Assembly: GCF_018035235.1 (NCBI RefSeq)
Contig: NZ_WPCV01000002.1
Span: forward strand, 496,001 to 560,000
Origin: Citrobacter sp. On2M
Lineage (GTDB): Bacteria > Pseudomonadota > Gammaproteobacteria > Enterobacterales > Enterobacteriaceae
DNA: 64,000 nt
Direction: 5' to 3'
The translations under genes and the position numbers were made by a program. The notes under the pieces were generated by a model. The model saw only the letters and a program-made list of their open reading frames with translations, was not told the DNA's origin and ran no database searches. The stretch's first letter is position 1; each line of letters opens with the position of its first letter. Positions 21,087 through 31,090 of the stretch are shown piece by piece.

Positions 21087-22673
21087 TTAACGATGACGAA
21101 ATTCACGGTGTTCAGCGCGTCCACCAGACGCCTGACGTGGCTGCTGGCGGGCAGCGAGTTGTCTGCTTTGTGCGCCGCGCTGCTGCTGTGCCTGCCAGTT
21201 CGCGGAGCGGCTATCGTTGCCGCTCAGCGCATTGGCCCGTGGCTGAGTGCTTCTCTGCTGGGGAGGACGTTGCTGTGCGGGCTGTGATGCGCGTTTCTCT
21301 TGTCTTTGCGAGGTGGTCTGGCGATTTTCTCGCTGCTGCGTGGTGCTCCGCTTCGTCGTCTGCGGTTTGGTGTCGTAGCCACGGTAGTTATTACGCTGGG
21401 AAATTTGCTTCAGCTGTTGGCTGGATGCCTGACGCTGGGCGTCTTTCGTGCCCGTACGCGCCGTCTGCGGGAATGTTTTCCCCGTCGATTTTTCCATCTG
21501 GCTCAGGGCTGCCTGACGCTGGCTATCGCGGTTAACCGGTTTTTGCTGTGTTGAACTGAACCCGGTAGCTGTGTTGGTGGCGTGAAAGCGGTTATTGAGT
21601 TGGCTATTAGGGTATGGCACGCCCTCGCGATAGGCCGGGTTGTGCTGCCAGGTTCGGTTGGCGTCCGTCAGCCGTTGTCCACTGATTTTATTGAAATTAT
21701 CAACGTTGATATTGATGTTGTTATCACCGTTACGGTTATAACCGCCATGGTTATCCCAGTCATCATTATGATGATGATCCCAGTCATCATCGTCATCCCA
21801 GTCGATATTGCTGAAGATGGCATAAGTTGTGGCAACGCCGAGGCTGAAGCCTAAACCGTTAACGAAGCTGTTGCCAAACTGCTCACCTGGCGTTGGTGGC
21901 AGATAGGTTGGCGGATAAGCTGTATTTGGCCAGGTACCGTAAACCGTATTCGGGTTATAGGTGGGAACGTACACCACCTGCGGATCGGTGGATTCAATCT
22001 TGATTACCGTTGGGCTTGCTGTGGCCGTTGTGGCTGATGTGCTCGCTGAACGGGTTGTCGACTCGCTGGCTACGGTTTTAGACGGTGCTGCTTTGGTCAC
22101 GGTGGTGACTGTCTGCTGCGGTGTCGATTGTAACGCCCCGGTCTGTTGCGCCAGCGCACGCAGGCGTTGCACGGAATCCATAACATCTTTTGGTTGTGCA
22201 AGGAAAGCATCTCCCAGGCTCTGTACCCACGGCGGATTTTCACCCATCAGCGACATTAACTGCGGAAAAGCCACCAGCGATTTCACGCTGGGATCCCAGG
22301 GTTGACTGGCAACGGCCTGAATAGCGGCGTCACCCTGCATTTTGGGGTTGTCTTTAGACCACTGCGCGGCCTGGATGACGTTGGCCGGGTAGGTTGAAGC
22401 CATCAAAATTTGCGACAGTAGTGAGTCCGGATAGAGTGCGATAGGCGCAACCCACTGATCGATTTGTGCCGCCGTGTACGTAGGTATTGCAGCAGGCGCT
22501 GGTTGGTCGACCGGGGTAGGGGCCGCTACGGGAGCTGGAGCCGGTACTGACGGTTGCTGTGTCACCGGGGCAGGCTCCGTGGTGCGACTTTTAACGAACA
22601 TCACGCCAGAGGCGACAAACAGCCCGGCACTGCACAGAAGGACAAGCAAGTGTGGCTTAAAGGGCAACTTCAT
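21087..22673 (-). CDS. DUF3300 family envelope protein (at the yacH position)
   Basis: The 528-residue product starts with a short basic segment and one membrane anchor (residues about 7-25), then a Pro/Ala-rich linker. The DUF3300 domain (about residues 70-260) includes WVAPIALYPDSLLSQILMASTYP and PQVVYVPTYNPNTVYG. A striking Asp/His/Asn-rich stretch comes next (near residues 290-325), and the last 150 residues are Gln/Arg-rich and probably disordered. ATG at 22673 follows GGAGTCATTTT; the frame also opens with TTG at 22694, which I rejected. It sits where E. coli has yacH, another DUF3300 protein, but differs enough that I leave the symbol blank. Confidence 0.78.
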   Translation of the reverse strand: MKLPFKPHLLVLLCSAGLFVASGVMFVKSRTTEPAPVTQQPSVPAPAPVAAPTPVDQPAPAAIPTYTAAQIDQWVAPIALYPDSLLSQILMASTYPANVIQAAQWSKDNPKMQGDAAIQAVASQPWDPSVKSLVAFPQLMSLMGENPPWVQSLGDAFLAQPKDVMDSVQRLRALAQQTGALQSTPQQTVTTVTKAAPSKTVASESTTRSASTSATTATASPTVIKIESTDPQVVYVPTYNPNTVYGTWPNTAYPPTYLPPTPGEQFGNSFVNGLGFSLGVATTYAIFSNIDWDDDDDWDHHHNDDWDNHGGYNRNGDNNININVDNFNKISGQRLTDANRTWQHNPAYREGVPYPNSQLNNRFHATNTATGFSSTQQKPVNRDSQRQAALSQMEKSTGKTFPQTARTGTKDAQRQASSQQLKQISQRNNYRGYDTKPQTTKRSTTQQRENRQTTSQRQEKRASQPAQQRPPQQRSTQPRANALSGNDSRSANWQAQQQRGAQSRQLAARQQPRQASGGRAEHREFRHR

Positions 22674-23121
22674 AAAATGACTCCAACGAGACAAGCGCTG
22701 TGCCGTGAGGCGTTCTTGTTGCCGCGAGTATTATTCACCCGTGTTAGACAGTTTTGACTTTTATTGGGGATTCAGCCGGGAGGTCCGGAAAAAGAGTGTG
22801 AAGATTTATTACACAATTATATCTGATGGCTGAGAAATCGCTGGAATATTCAGCAGGTCGCGCTTGAAAATCAATCGTTTCAGGGCGCCTTCAGGCAGCC
22901 TTAATTGCCTCTCGCCTTGTCGCTATACCATTCTTAACGATTCAGCCAATTTTTTATGTTGCTTTTTTGTAAACGGATTAACACTTAATGAAAATCCTGT
23001 TATTGTGCCTTATGCGGTACCGGGCATTTACCCTACTAACTACTGTCTCACAGGAGCGTGAAGAGAATCGCCCATCTACAAAAGCGCCGCATTATGACAA
23101 TGAGAGCGAGGAGATATCGTC
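22674..23121. other. Divergent yacH-like/acnB control region
   Basis: The 448-bp non-coding stretch must hold the acnB promoter(s) and the promoter of the DUF3300 gene. I see AT-rich segments near 22800-22830 and 22960-23000 but no operator I can name with confidence. A 65-codon frame at 22864 begins with TTG, lacks a ribosome site and looks like no known protein. Confidence 0.6.
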
Positions 23122-25719
23122 GTGCTAGAAGAATACCGTAAGCACGTAGCTGAGCGTGCTGCCCAGGGGATTGTGCCAAAACCTTTAGACGCAACCCAAA
23201 TGGCCGCACTTGTCGAGCTGCTGAAGACCCCGCCTGTGGGCGAAGAAGAATTCCTGTTAGACCTGTTGATCAACCGTGTTCCTCCTGGCGTAGATGAAGC
23301 CGCTTATGTTAAAGCCGGTTTTCTCGCTGCCGTCGCGAAAGGCGACACCACCTCCCCGCTGGTAACACCAGAAAAAGCCATTGAACTGCTGGGCACCATG
23401 CAGGGTGGTTACAACATTCATCCGCTGATCGACGCGCTGGACGATGCCAAACTGGCGCCGATTGCCGCCAAAGCGCTCTCTTCAACGCTGCTGATGTTCG
23501 ATAACTTCTACGATGTGGAAGAAAAAGCCAAAGCGGGCAACGAATATGCGAAGCAGGTAATGCAGTCCTGGGCTGATGCCGAATGGTTCCTGAACCGTCC
23601 TGCTCTGGCTGAAAAAATAACCGTTACCGTCTTTAAAGTGACCGGTGAAACCAACACCGATGACCTCTCTCCGGCACCGGACGCATGGTCTCGCCCGGAT
23701 ATCCCGCTGCACGCGCTGGCGATGCTGAAAAACGCCCGTGAAGGCATTAACCCGGATCAGCCGGGCGTGGTAGGCCCGATCAAACAGATCGAAGAATTGC
23801 AGAAGAAAGGCTACCCGCTGGCTTATGTGGGTGACGTTGTCGGTACCGGCTCTTCGCGTAAATCCGCGACCAACTCCGTGCTGTGGTTCATGGGCGATGA
23901 TATCCCGCATGTGCCGAACAAGCGCGGTGGCGGTCTGTGCCTCGGCGGCAAAATTGCGCCGATCTTCTTCAACACCATGGAAGATGCGGGTGCGCTGCCA
24001 ATTGAAGTCGACGTTTCAAACATGAACATGGGGGACGTGATTGACGTTTACCCGTTCAAAGGCGAGGTGCGTAACCACGAAACCGGCGAACTGCTGGCCA
24101 GCTTTGAGCTGAAAACCGACGTGCTGATCGACGAAGTGCGTGCCGGTGGCCGTATTCCGCTGATCATCGGTCGTGGCCTGACCACCAAAGCGCGCGAAGC
24201 GCTGGGTCTGCCGCACTCAGACGTCTTCCGTCAGGCGAAAGACGTGGCGGAAAGCAGCCGCGGCTTCTCGTTGGCACAGAAAATGGTTGGCCGCGCCTGC
24301 GGCGTGAAAGGTATTCGTCCGGGCGCGTACTGCGAACCGAAGATGACCTCCGTGGGTTCTCAGGATACTACCGGCCCGATGACCCGTGATGAACTGAAAG
24401 ACCTGGCGTGCCTGGGCTTCTCAGCTGATCTGGTGATGCAGTCCTTCTGTCATACCGCCGCGTATCCGAAGCCGGTTGACGTAACCACGCACCACACGCT
24501 GCCAGATTTCATCATGAACCGTGGCGGGGTGTCGTTGCGTCCTGGCGATGGCGTCATCCACTCCTGGCTGAACCGCATGCTGCTGCCGGATACTGTCGGC
24601 ACCGGCGGTGACTCCCATACCCGTTTCCCGATTGGCATCTCCTTCCCGGCAGGTTCGGGTCTGGTCGCGTTTGCCGCGGCGACCGGCGTGATGCCGCTGG
24701 ATATGCCGGAATCCGTTCTGGTTCGTTTTAAAGGTAAAATGCAGCCGGGCATCACCCTGCGCGATCTGGTACACGCCATTCCGCTGTATGCGATCAAACA
24801 GGGGCTGCTGACCGTTGAGAAGAAAGGCAAGAAAAACATCTTCTCTGGCCGCATCCTGGAAATCGAAGGTCTGCCGGATCTGAAAGTGGAGCAGGCGTTC
24901 GAACTGACCGATGCCTCCGCTGAACGTTCCGCTGCCGGTTGTACCATCAAGTTGAACAAAGAGCCGATCGTTGAGTATCTGAACTCTAACATCGTACTGC
25001 TGAAGTGGATGATCGCAGAAGGTTACGGCGATCGCCGTACGCTGGAACGTCGTGTGCAGGGGATGGAAAAATGGCTGGCGGATCCGCAGTTGCTGGAAGC
25101 CGATGCTGACGCAGAATACGCGGCGGTGATCGACATCGATTTGGCGGATATTAAAGAGCCAATCCTGTGTGCGCCGAACGATCCGGACGATGCGCGTCTG
25201 CTGTCTGACGTGCAGGGCGAGAAGATTGACGAAGTGTTCATCGGTTCCTGTATGACCAACATCGGCCACTTCCGTGCGGCCGGTAAGCTGCTGGATGCGC
25301 ACAAAGGCCAGCTGCCGACGCGTCTGTGGGTGGCGCCGCCAACCCGTATGGACGCCGCGCAGCTGACCGAAGAAGGTTACTACAGCGTCTTTGGCAAGAG
25401 CGGGGCGCGTATTGAGATCCCGGGTTGTTCACTGTGCATGGGTAACCAGGCGCGCGTGGCGGACAACTCAACCGTGGTGTCGACCTCTACCCGTAACTTC
25501 CCGAACCGTTTAGGGACCGGGGCGAACGTCTACCTGGCTTCTGCGGAGCTGGCGGCGGTCGCGGCACTGATCGGCAAACTGCCGACGCCGGACGAGTATC
25601 AAACCTATGTGGCGCAGGTGGATAAAACCGCTGTCGACACCTACCGTTATCTGAACTTCGACCAGCTGTCTCAGTACACTGAGAAAGCCGACGGCGTGAT
25701 TTTCCAGACCGCGGTGTAA
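23122..25719 (+). CDS. acnB: Aconitate hydratase B
   Basis: AcnB is the main TCA-cycle aconitase in growing enterobacteria (citrate to isocitrate via a 4Fe-4S cluster) and, without its cluster, an mRNA-binding protein. It also has 2-methylisocitrate dehydratase activity. The 865-residue product has the AcnB-specific domain order (HEAT-like domain, then domain 4, then 1-3). Cluster cysteines lie in [12 protein letters not shown] near residue 710 and GCSLCMGNQ near 769 and 772. The start is GTG at 23122 preceded by GAGGAG, as in E. coli (MLEEYRKHV). It is monocistronic with a strong terminator after it. Confidence 0.98.
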   Translation: MLEEYRKHVAERAAQGIVPKPLDATQMAALVELLKTPPVGEEEFLLDLLINRVPPGVDEAAYVKAGFLAAVAKGDTTSPLVTPEKAIELLGTMQGGYNIHPLIDALDDAKLAPIAAKALSSTLLMFDNFYDVEEKAKAGNEYAKQVMQSWADAEWFLNRPALAEKITVTVFKVTGETNTDDLSPAPDAWSRPDIPLHALAMLKNAREGINPDQPGVVGPIKQIEELQKKGYPLAYVGDVVGTGSSRKSATNSVLWFMGDDIPHVPNKRGGGLCLGGKIAPIFFNTMEDAGALPIEVDVSNMNMGDVIDVYPFKGEVRNHETGELLASFELKTDVLIDEVRAGGRIPLIIGRGLTTKAREALGLPHSDVFRQAKDVAESSRGFSLAQKMVGRACGVKGIRPGAYCEPKMTSVGSQDTTGPMTRDELKDLACLGFSADLVMQSFCHTAAYPKPVDVTTHHTLPDFIMNRGGVSLRPGDGVIHSWLNRMLLPDTVGTGGDSHTRFPIGISFPAGSGLVAFAAATGVMPLDMPESVLVRFKGKMQPGITLRDLVHAIPLYAIKQGLLTVEKKGKKNIFSGRILEIEGLPDLKVEQAFELTDASAERSAAGCTIKLNKEPIVEYLNSNIVLLKWMIAEGYGDRRTLERRVQGMEKWLADPQLLEADADAEYAAVIDIDLADIKEPILCAPNDPDDARLLSDVQGEKIDEVFIGSCMTNIGHFRAAGKLLDAHKGQLPTRLWVAPPTRMDAAQLTEEGYYSVFGKSGARIEIPGCSLCMGNQARVADNSTVVSTSTRNFPNRLGTGANVYLASAELAAVAALIGKLPTPDEYQTYVAQVDKTAVDTYRYLNFDQLSQYTEKADGVIFQTAV

Positions 25720-25750
25720 TGCGCTAACGCGTTTTGTGTAAAAACGCATC

Positions 25751-25785
25751 AATGCCCGGAGAAGTCGGCTTCTCCGGGCATTTTT
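25751..25785. terminator. Rho-independent terminator of acnB
   Basis: A perfect 13-bp stem (ATGCCCGGAGAAG / CTTCTCCGGGCAT) with loop TCGG is followed by TTTTT, 32 bp after the acnB stop. Confidence 0.93.
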
Positions 25786-25893
25786 ATTTCTATTCCTTAT
25801 ACCCGCTACGCTTTTTTTCTGCGGCGCTGCTGCGATAATTACAGCAAGGCGCAATGCGGTATTGGCGCATTGCCGGGAGCAGAGGAAGACATT

Positions 25894-26256
25894 ATGGATT
25901 ACGAATTTCTGCGCGATATTACCGGAGTGGTAAAAGTGCGTATGTCCATGGGCCACGAAGTGGTGGGGCACTGGTTTAACGAAGAAGTGAAAGAAAACCT
26001 GGCCTTACTTGATGAAGTGGAACAGGCGGCGCGTGCGGTGAAGGGCAGTGAGCGCTCCTGGCAGCGGGCAGGACATGAATACACGCTCTGGCTGGATGGC
26101 GAAGAGGTGATGGTACGCGCCAATCAACTGGAGTTCTCCGGAGATGAAATAGAAGAGGGGATGAGCTATTACGACGAAGAGAGCTTTTCACTTTGCGGCG
26201 TAGAGGATTTTCTTCAGGTAGTGGCGGCATACCGCGAATTTGTGCAACAGCGTTAA
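25894..26256 (+). CDS. yacL: UPF0231 family protein YacL
   Basis: The 120-residue acidic cytoplasmic protein matches E. coli YacL almost residue for residue ([20 protein letters not shown] ... [15 protein letters not shown]). The family has no proven function. I chose the ATG at 25894 for its match to the E. coli start; the frame opens 8 codons earlier. In E. coli the convergent neighbours on its right are speD and speE, which are missing here. Confidence 0.94.
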   Translation: MDYEFLRDITGVVKVRMSMGHEVVGHWFNEEVKENLALLDEVEQAARAVKGSERSWQRAGHEYTLWLDGEEVMVRANQLEFSGDEIEEGMSYYDEESFSLCGVEDFLQVVAAYREFVQQR

Positions 26257-26258
26257 TT

Positions 26259-26284
26259 TATGCGGAGCCTGTAGGCTCCGCATA
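26259..26284. terminator. Bidirectional hairpin between yacL and yacC
   Basis: A perfect 11-bp stem (TATGCGGAGCC / GGCTCCGCATA) with loop TGTA fills most of the 33-bp gap between the two convergent genes. It can serve both 3' ends, although T-runs are short. Confidence 0.75.
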
Positions 26285-26289
26285 ACTAT

Positions 26290-26637
26290 CTATTTAACGT
26301 AAGCCAACAGGCTCAGGGAGTCACGCGCGAGCGCTTTGCATTTCTTTGCCGTAGGAATGCCGATACCGCTGAGATCGCGATAGCTGTCTTCACCCAGCGC
26401 TTTCATATTGAAGGTGTCGTAATTACTTAGGTCCCACTGGTTTTGCTGGGCAAAAAAGACCAGTGCGCGACGAATCTGCCCATTAGGTAAATTCTGGTAT
26501 CCACAGTCATTTTTCAGAAAAACAAAAACTGCCGTTAAATCGGCCATATCTTCGGCTTCGGACTCACTCAGCGCATAGCTGTTTGCGCATACGGCCATCA
26601 GGCTGCCGAACAAAACTGTTCTGAAAAACGTCTTCAT
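26290..26637 (-). CDS. yacC: YacC family periplasmic protein (pilotin-like)
   Basis: The 115-residue product has a signal peptide (MKTFFRTVLFGSLMAVCANSYA|LS) and nearly the E. coli YacC sequence. Three cysteines are present: one in the signal region, then CGYQ and KKCK. The family is related to small exported proteins of the pilotin-like (PulS/OutS) superfamily, but I know no proven function. ATG at 26637 gives the E. coli length; the frame is open upstream. In E. coli yacC precedes speE-speD in one direction, and here it ends directly at the shared hairpin. Confidence 0.9.
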   Translation of the reverse strand: MKTFFRTVLFGSLMAVCANSYALSESEAEDMADLTAVFVFLKNDCGYQNLPNGQIRRALVFFAQQNQWDLSNYDTFNMKALGEDSYRDLSGIGIPTAKKCKALARDSLSLLAYVK

Positions 26638-26716
26638 TGCTTCTACCACTGCATCACGGAATTTAAACGTTAGCACACTGCGAGCGAAGCGACGACCTTT
26701 ATTATTTGCCATTCAC

Positions 26717-26747
26717 TTGACCTTCCCGTAAGGGGAAGGCTTATGCT
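26717..26747 (+). promoter_or_regulatory. CueR-controlled promoter of cueO
   Basis: A -35 TTGACC (26717-26722) and a -10 TATGCT (26742-26747) are 19 bp apart, the overlong spacing typical of MerR-family activation. The spacer holds the dyad CCTTCC ... GGAAGG (26721-26739), the CueR operator form. Copper-bound CueR should activate transcription from here. Confidence 0.92.
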
Positions 26748-26790
26748 TAAAAGATAGCCTGCTTAAGCTGCTGAATATAAGGAAGTGAGA

Positions 26791-28410
26791 ATGCAACGTC
26801 GTGACTTTTTAAAGTACTCCGTGGCGCTGGGCGTCGCGTCAGCGTTACCTTTATGGAGCCGGAGCGTATTTGCCGCCGACCGTCCCGCCTTACCCATTCC
26901 TGATCTGTTAACCGCCGATGCTTCGAATCGCATCCAGCTGATCGTGCAAACCGGGCAGTCAAACTTTGCCGGTAAAACGGCCACGACCTGGGGATATAAC
27001 GGCAATCTGCTCGGACCGGCGGTCAAGCTGAATAAAGGGCAATCGGTGACCGTCGACATTCATAACCAGCTTACCGAAGAGACAACGCTACACTGGCACG
27101 GACTGGAAATCCCCGGTGAAGTCGATGGCGGGCCGCAAGGCATTATTCCTGCAGGCGGGAAACGCTCCGTGACCTTTACGCCGGATCAACGGGCAGCAAC
27201 CTGTTGGATCCACCCACATCAGCATGGCAAGACTGGTCGTCAGGTGGCGATGGGGCTGGCCGGGCTGGTGCTGATTGAAGATGAAGAGATTCGCAAGCTG
27301 CTGCTGCCTAAGCAGTGGGGCATTGATGATGTGCCGGTAATCATGCAGGACAAGCAGTTTTCCGCGGATGGACAGATTAACTATCAACTGGACATCATGA
27401 CCGCTGCCGTCGGCTGGTTTGGCGATACGCTGCTGACCAACGGGGCGATTTTTCCTCAGCATGCGGCGCCGCGCGGCTGGCTGCGCCTGCGTCTGCTTAA
27501 TGGGTGTAATGCCCGCTCACTGAATATCGCGGCCAGCGATAATCGCCCGCTGTATGTCATTGCCAGCGATGGCGGTTTGTTGGCGGAGCCGGTAAAAGTG
27601 ACCGAGCTTCCTATGCTGATGGGCGAACGCTTCGAAGTGCTGGTGGATGTGAGCGACGGTAAAGCTTTTGATCTGGTCACATTGCCTGTCAGTCAGATGG
27701 GCATGGCGGTGGCGCCGTTTGATAAACCGCACCCGGTCATGCGCGTTCAGCCGCTGCTGATTACCGCCTCCGGCACGTTACCGGATATGCTGACATCTAT
27801 GCCAGTGCTGCCGTCGCTTGATGGGCTGACGGTACGCAAACTGCAGTTGTCTATGGATCCGATGCTCGACATGATGGGCATGCAAATGCTGATGAAGAAA
27901 TACGGCGGGCAGGCCATGGCAGGGATGGATCATGGGAAGATGATGGGCCATATGAATAACGACAATATGGGTCACGGGAACATGGATCATGGCAATATGA
28001 ACCACGGTGAGATGGGGAATATGCAGCATGGCGGCATGGGCAACATGAAGCAGGAGGGTACATTCGATTTCCATAATGCTAACCGGATTAACGGGTTGGC
28101 GTTTGATATGAATAAACCGATGTTCGCCGCGGCGAAAGGTCAGCACGAACGCTGGGTGATTTCTGGCCAGGGCGACATGATGCTGCATCCGTTCCACATT
28201 CACGGCACGCAGTTCCGCATTCTGTCTGAAAATGGCAAAGCGCCTGCTGCCCACCGTACAGGATGGAAAGACACGGTGCGGGTAGAGGGCGGCGTCAGCG
28301 AGGTGCTGGTGAAGTTTGACCACGACGCGCCAAAAGAGCATGCCTATATGGCGCACTGTCATCTGTTAGAGCATGAAGATACCGGCATGATGCTCGGATT
28401 CACGGTATAA
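26791..28410 (+). CDS. cueO: Multicopper oxidase CueO
   Basis: CueO is a periplasmic cuprous oxidase that protects against copper, exported folded by the Tat system ([11 protein letters not shown] twin-arginine signal). Copper-binding motifs are all present: HWHG near residue 100, HPHQHG near 140, [10 protein letters not shown] and [12 protein letters not shown] at the C-terminus. It has 539 residues against 516 in E. coli. The difference lies in the methionine/histidine-rich loop that covers the substrate copper site (about residues 375-425), which is expanded here with [15 protein letters not shown] repeats. ATG at 26791 matches E. coli; the upstream ATG two codons earlier is less likely. 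Confidence 0.96.
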   Translation: MQRRDFLKYSVALGVASALPLWSRSVFAADRPALPIPDLLTADASNRIQLIVQTGQSNFAGKTATTWGYNGNLLGPAVKLNKGQSVTVDIHNQLTEETTLHWHGLEIPGEVDGGPQGIIPAGGKRSVTFTPDQRAATCWIHPHQHGKTGRQVAMGLAGLVLIEDEEIRKLLLPKQWGIDDVPVIMQDKQFSADGQINYQLDIMTAAVGWFGDTLLTNGAIFPQHAAPRGWLRLRLLNGCNARSLNIAASDNRPLYVIASDGGLLAEPVKVTELPMLMGERFEVLVDVSDGKAFDLVTLPVSQMGMAVAPFDKPHPVMRVQPLLITASGTLPDMLTSMPVLPSLDGLTVRKLQLSMDPMLDMMGMQMLMKKYGGQAMAGMDHGKMMGHMNNDNMGHGNMDHGNMNHGEMGNMQHGGMGNMKQEGTFDFHNANRINGLAFDMNKPMFAAAKGQHERWVISGQGDMMLHPFHIHGTQFRILSENGKAPAAHRTGWKDTVRVEGGVSEVLVKFDHDAPKEHAYMAHCHLLEHEDTGMMLGFTV

Positions 28411-28415
28411 AAAAA

Positions 28416-28489
28416 GCCGGGGGGCGGCTTCGCCTTGCCCGGCCGACATGTCGCATCCGTAGGCCCGGTAAGCATTAGCGCCACCGGGC
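28416..28489. repeat. Pair of REP palindromes between cueO and gcd
   Basis: Two inverted REP-type units lie in the 86-bp gap between convergent genes. One is at 28416-28443 (GCCGGG ... CCCGGC) and the other at 28463-28489 (GCCCGGT ... ACCGGGC). The second is followed by TTTTC on the plus strand and may also end cueO transcripts. Confidence 0.75.
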
Positions 28490-28496
28490 TTTTCAG

Positions 28497-30887
28497 TTAT
28501 TTAGCGTCGTCCGGCAACGCGTACGCCACGATATAATCGCCCATCTTCGTCCCAAATGAGCCGTGGCCTCCGGCGGATATAACCACATACTGCTTACCGT
28601 TAACTTCATACGTCATCGGTGTTGCCTGGCCACCGGCCGGTAAGCGCCCCTGCCACAGTTTTTCACCGTTGCTCATGTTGTATGCGCGCAGATAGTTATC
28701 GGCAGTTGCGGCAATAAACAGCACGTTGCCCGCAGTGGAGATTGGTCCACCCAGCATCGGCATCCCCATATTGAATGGCACCGGAACCGGCATCGGGAAC
28801 GGCATGCTGTCCTGCGGTGTACCAATACGTTTTTTCCACACTACCTTATTGGATTTCAGATCGAGCGCGGAGATATATCCCCAGGCCGGTTGCTTGCACG
28901 GTAGTCCAAATGGCGAAAGGAACGGGTTCAGCGTGACGCCAAACGGCACACCGTACTGCGGCTGAATACCGGATTCCGTACCGCTGCCTTTGGCATCTTT
29001 CGGCGGCTCCATTGGGTTGCCGGGACCGCGTGGGATCAGCTTCGAAACGAACGGCAGCGCCATCGGGTTAGCAATAGCGACCTGACGGTTAGGATCAACG
29101 GAGATACCGCCCCATTCGAACATACCGAGGTTACCAGGGAAGACCAACGTGCCTTGTTCAGATGGCGGGGTGAATATCCCCTCATAACGCAGTTGGTGGA
29201 ACATCACGCGGCACACCAGCTGGTCAAACATGGTTGCGCCCCACATGTCGGCCCCGCTGAGATCTTTCTTCGGACGGAAGCTGAGATCGGAGAACGGCTG
29301 GGTTGGGCTGACATAATCCCCTTTAGCTGCGCCTTGCGGCACCGGTTTTTCCGGGGCAGGTACCACCAGCTCGCCATTACGGCGGTCGAGGACGAAGATA
29401 TTACCGGTTTTCGCCGGAGCATAAATGACCGGAACTTTCTCTCCTTTAACGGTGATATCTGCAAGGGTCGGCTGCGCCGGTAAATCCATATCCCACAGAT
29501 CGTGGTGAACGGTCTGATAACTCCAGGCAAGCTTACCGGTGCTGGCATTCAATGCCAGAATCGAACTCGCGTAGCGTTCCTGTTCCGGCGTGCGGTTACC
29601 GCCCCAGATATCCGGGGTGGTGACGCCCATCGGTAGATACACCAGGTCCAGCTTCGCGTCATAGGCCGCAGGCGCCCAGGAGTTCGGAGAATTAAAGGTG
29701 TAGTGCCCGCCCGGCTGCGGGATCGCGTTTGGATCTTTCGCACCTGGGTCAAAGGCCCACAACAGTTTACCGCTGTTAACGTCAAAGCCGCGAATTACGC
29801 CTGACGGCTCGCGGGTAGAGAAGTTATCAGTCACCGCTCCGGCAATTACTATCACTTTATCGGTGATAATCGGCGGAGATGTCGGCTCGTACATACCTGG
29901 CGTGGTTACCGGCATATCGGTTTGCAGGTTCAGAATACCTTTGTTCGCAAAGGATTCGCACAGCTTACCGGTGTCAGCGTTGAGAGCAAAAATGCGCCCA
30001 TCGTTGACCGGCAGAATAATGCGACGCGGACAGTCGGCCACCATGTCAGACGAAGCATTCGCCGCCGTTGCTTCATGATAAGACACCCCACGACAGGTGA
30101 CGTGCTGGAAGCTGGTGTTGGTATTGAGCTGTGGATCGAAATGCCACTTCTCCTTCCCGCTGGCCGCATCGAGGGCAAACAGCCGCTGGTGGGCGGTACA
30201 CAGATAAAGACTGTCGCCCACTTTTATGGGGGTAACTTCATTGGTGATTTCACCAGGATCGTTCGGTTGTTTTAAATCACCGGTACGAAATACCCACGCT
30301 TCTTTCAACTGATGAACGTTGTCAGCGTTAATTTGTTTTAACGGAGAATAGCGTTGGCCTTCCTGATTACGACCATAAGCAGGCCAGTCCCCATCGGCAA
30401 CCGGCGAGATTGCGTCGGCCTCGGTGGCATCAGCACTCAGCGTGCCGTGAACCTCTTGCGGATCGTTAAAGCCAGCCCAGGTCAGGATGCCGCCGCTTAT
30501 CAGCAGGGCCACAACCAGCGCGGCTACCGCACCGCTGGATGGGATTATCAGACGATGCCAGACGAAAGGTAAAATAAGCCAGATACCAAAGAAAACCAGG
30601 ATGTCGCTTCGCGGCGTCAGTGCCCAGAAATCAAAGCCGACTTCCCAAACACCCCAAATCATGGTGGCGAGAAGTAGGACAGCATACAGCCAGAGAGCAG
30701 AACGTTTACTTCGCCACAGCAGGAAAGCCACACCGAGCATGACAAGGCCCGCGATCGGGTAGTACCAGGAGCCTCCGATAGCGACCAGCCAGCCTCCGCC
30801 AATCAGGAGATAGAGTCCACAAAGTGCCGCGAACAGGGCGCTCAGGGTCACGATAAGCCGTTGAGAACGTACGTTGTTATTTGCCAT
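28497..30887 (-). CDS. gcd: Quinoprotein (PQQ-dependent) glucose dehydrogenase
   Basis: Gcd is an inner-membrane enzyme whose periplasmic eight-bladed propeller oxidises glucose to gluconolactone and passes electrons to ubiquinone. The 796-residue product has five N-terminal helices (first 140 residues) and the PQQ-binding propeller, with WPAYGRNQEGQRYSPLKQI, HVTCRGVSYHE and WDMDLPAQPT segments. I chose ATG at 30887 to match E. coli (MANNN/MAINN) and its length, although the ribosome site is weak and the frame extends 5 codons upstream. Function depends on PQQ, which many enterobacteria must take up. Confidence 0.96.
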   Translation of the reverse strand: MANNNVRSQRLIVTLSALFAALCGLYLLIGGGWLVAIGGSWYYPIAGLVMLGVAFLLWRSKRSALWLYAVLLLATMIWGVWEVGFDFWALTPRSDILVFFGIWLILPFVWHRLIIPSSGAVAALVVALLISGGILTWAGFNDPQEVHGTLSADATEADAISPVADGDWPAYGRNQEGQRYSPLKQINADNVHQLKEAWVFRTGDLKQPNDPGEITNEVTPIKVGDSLYLCTAHQRLFALDAASGKEKWHFDPQLNTNTSFQHVTCRGVSYHEATAANASSDMVADCPRRIILPVNDGRIFALNADTGKLCESFANKGILNLQTDMPVTTPGMYEPTSPPIITDKVIVIAGAVTDNFSTREPSGVIRGFDVNSGKLLWAFDPGAKDPNAIPQPGGHYTFNSPNSWAPAAYDAKLDLVYLPMGVTTPDIWGGNRTPEQERYASSILALNASTGKLAWSYQTVHHDLWDMDLPAQPTLADITVKGEKVPVIYAPAKTGNIFVLDRRNGELVVPAPEKPVPQGAAKGDYVSPTQPFSDLSFRPKKDLSGADMWGATMFDQLVCRVMFHQLRYEGIFTPPSEQGTLVFPGNLGMFEWGGISVDPNRQVAIANPMALPFVSKLIPRGPGNPMEPPKDAKGSGTESGIQPQYGVPFGVTLNPFLSPFGLPCKQPAWGYISALDLKSNKVVWKKRIGTPQDSMPFPMPVPVPFNMGMPMLGGPISTAGNVLFIAATADNYLRAYNMSNGEKLWQGRLPAGGQATPMTYEVNGKQYVVISAGGHGSFGTKMGDYIVAYALPDDAK

Positions 30888-31090
30888 AAAAAATACCATC
30901 ACGCGTGTTATTTATTTATTCGCAGTTAATTATAGGAGCTAAAACGCGTGATACTCGTCACGTTATGAACTTTATCAACAGATGCCGCGTGTGAATGCTT
31001 TTACTGGTATACTGCGTACCTTGCGCTTAGATGCTCGCTTATTACAAGTAAGCATTGAGTGATTTGTTTTTAAATCATATGGTTAGAGAT

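Noticed and set aside
22864-23061. 65-codon frame upstream of acnB
   Set aside because: TTG start, no ribosome site and no recognisable protein features; it lies in a promoter region.
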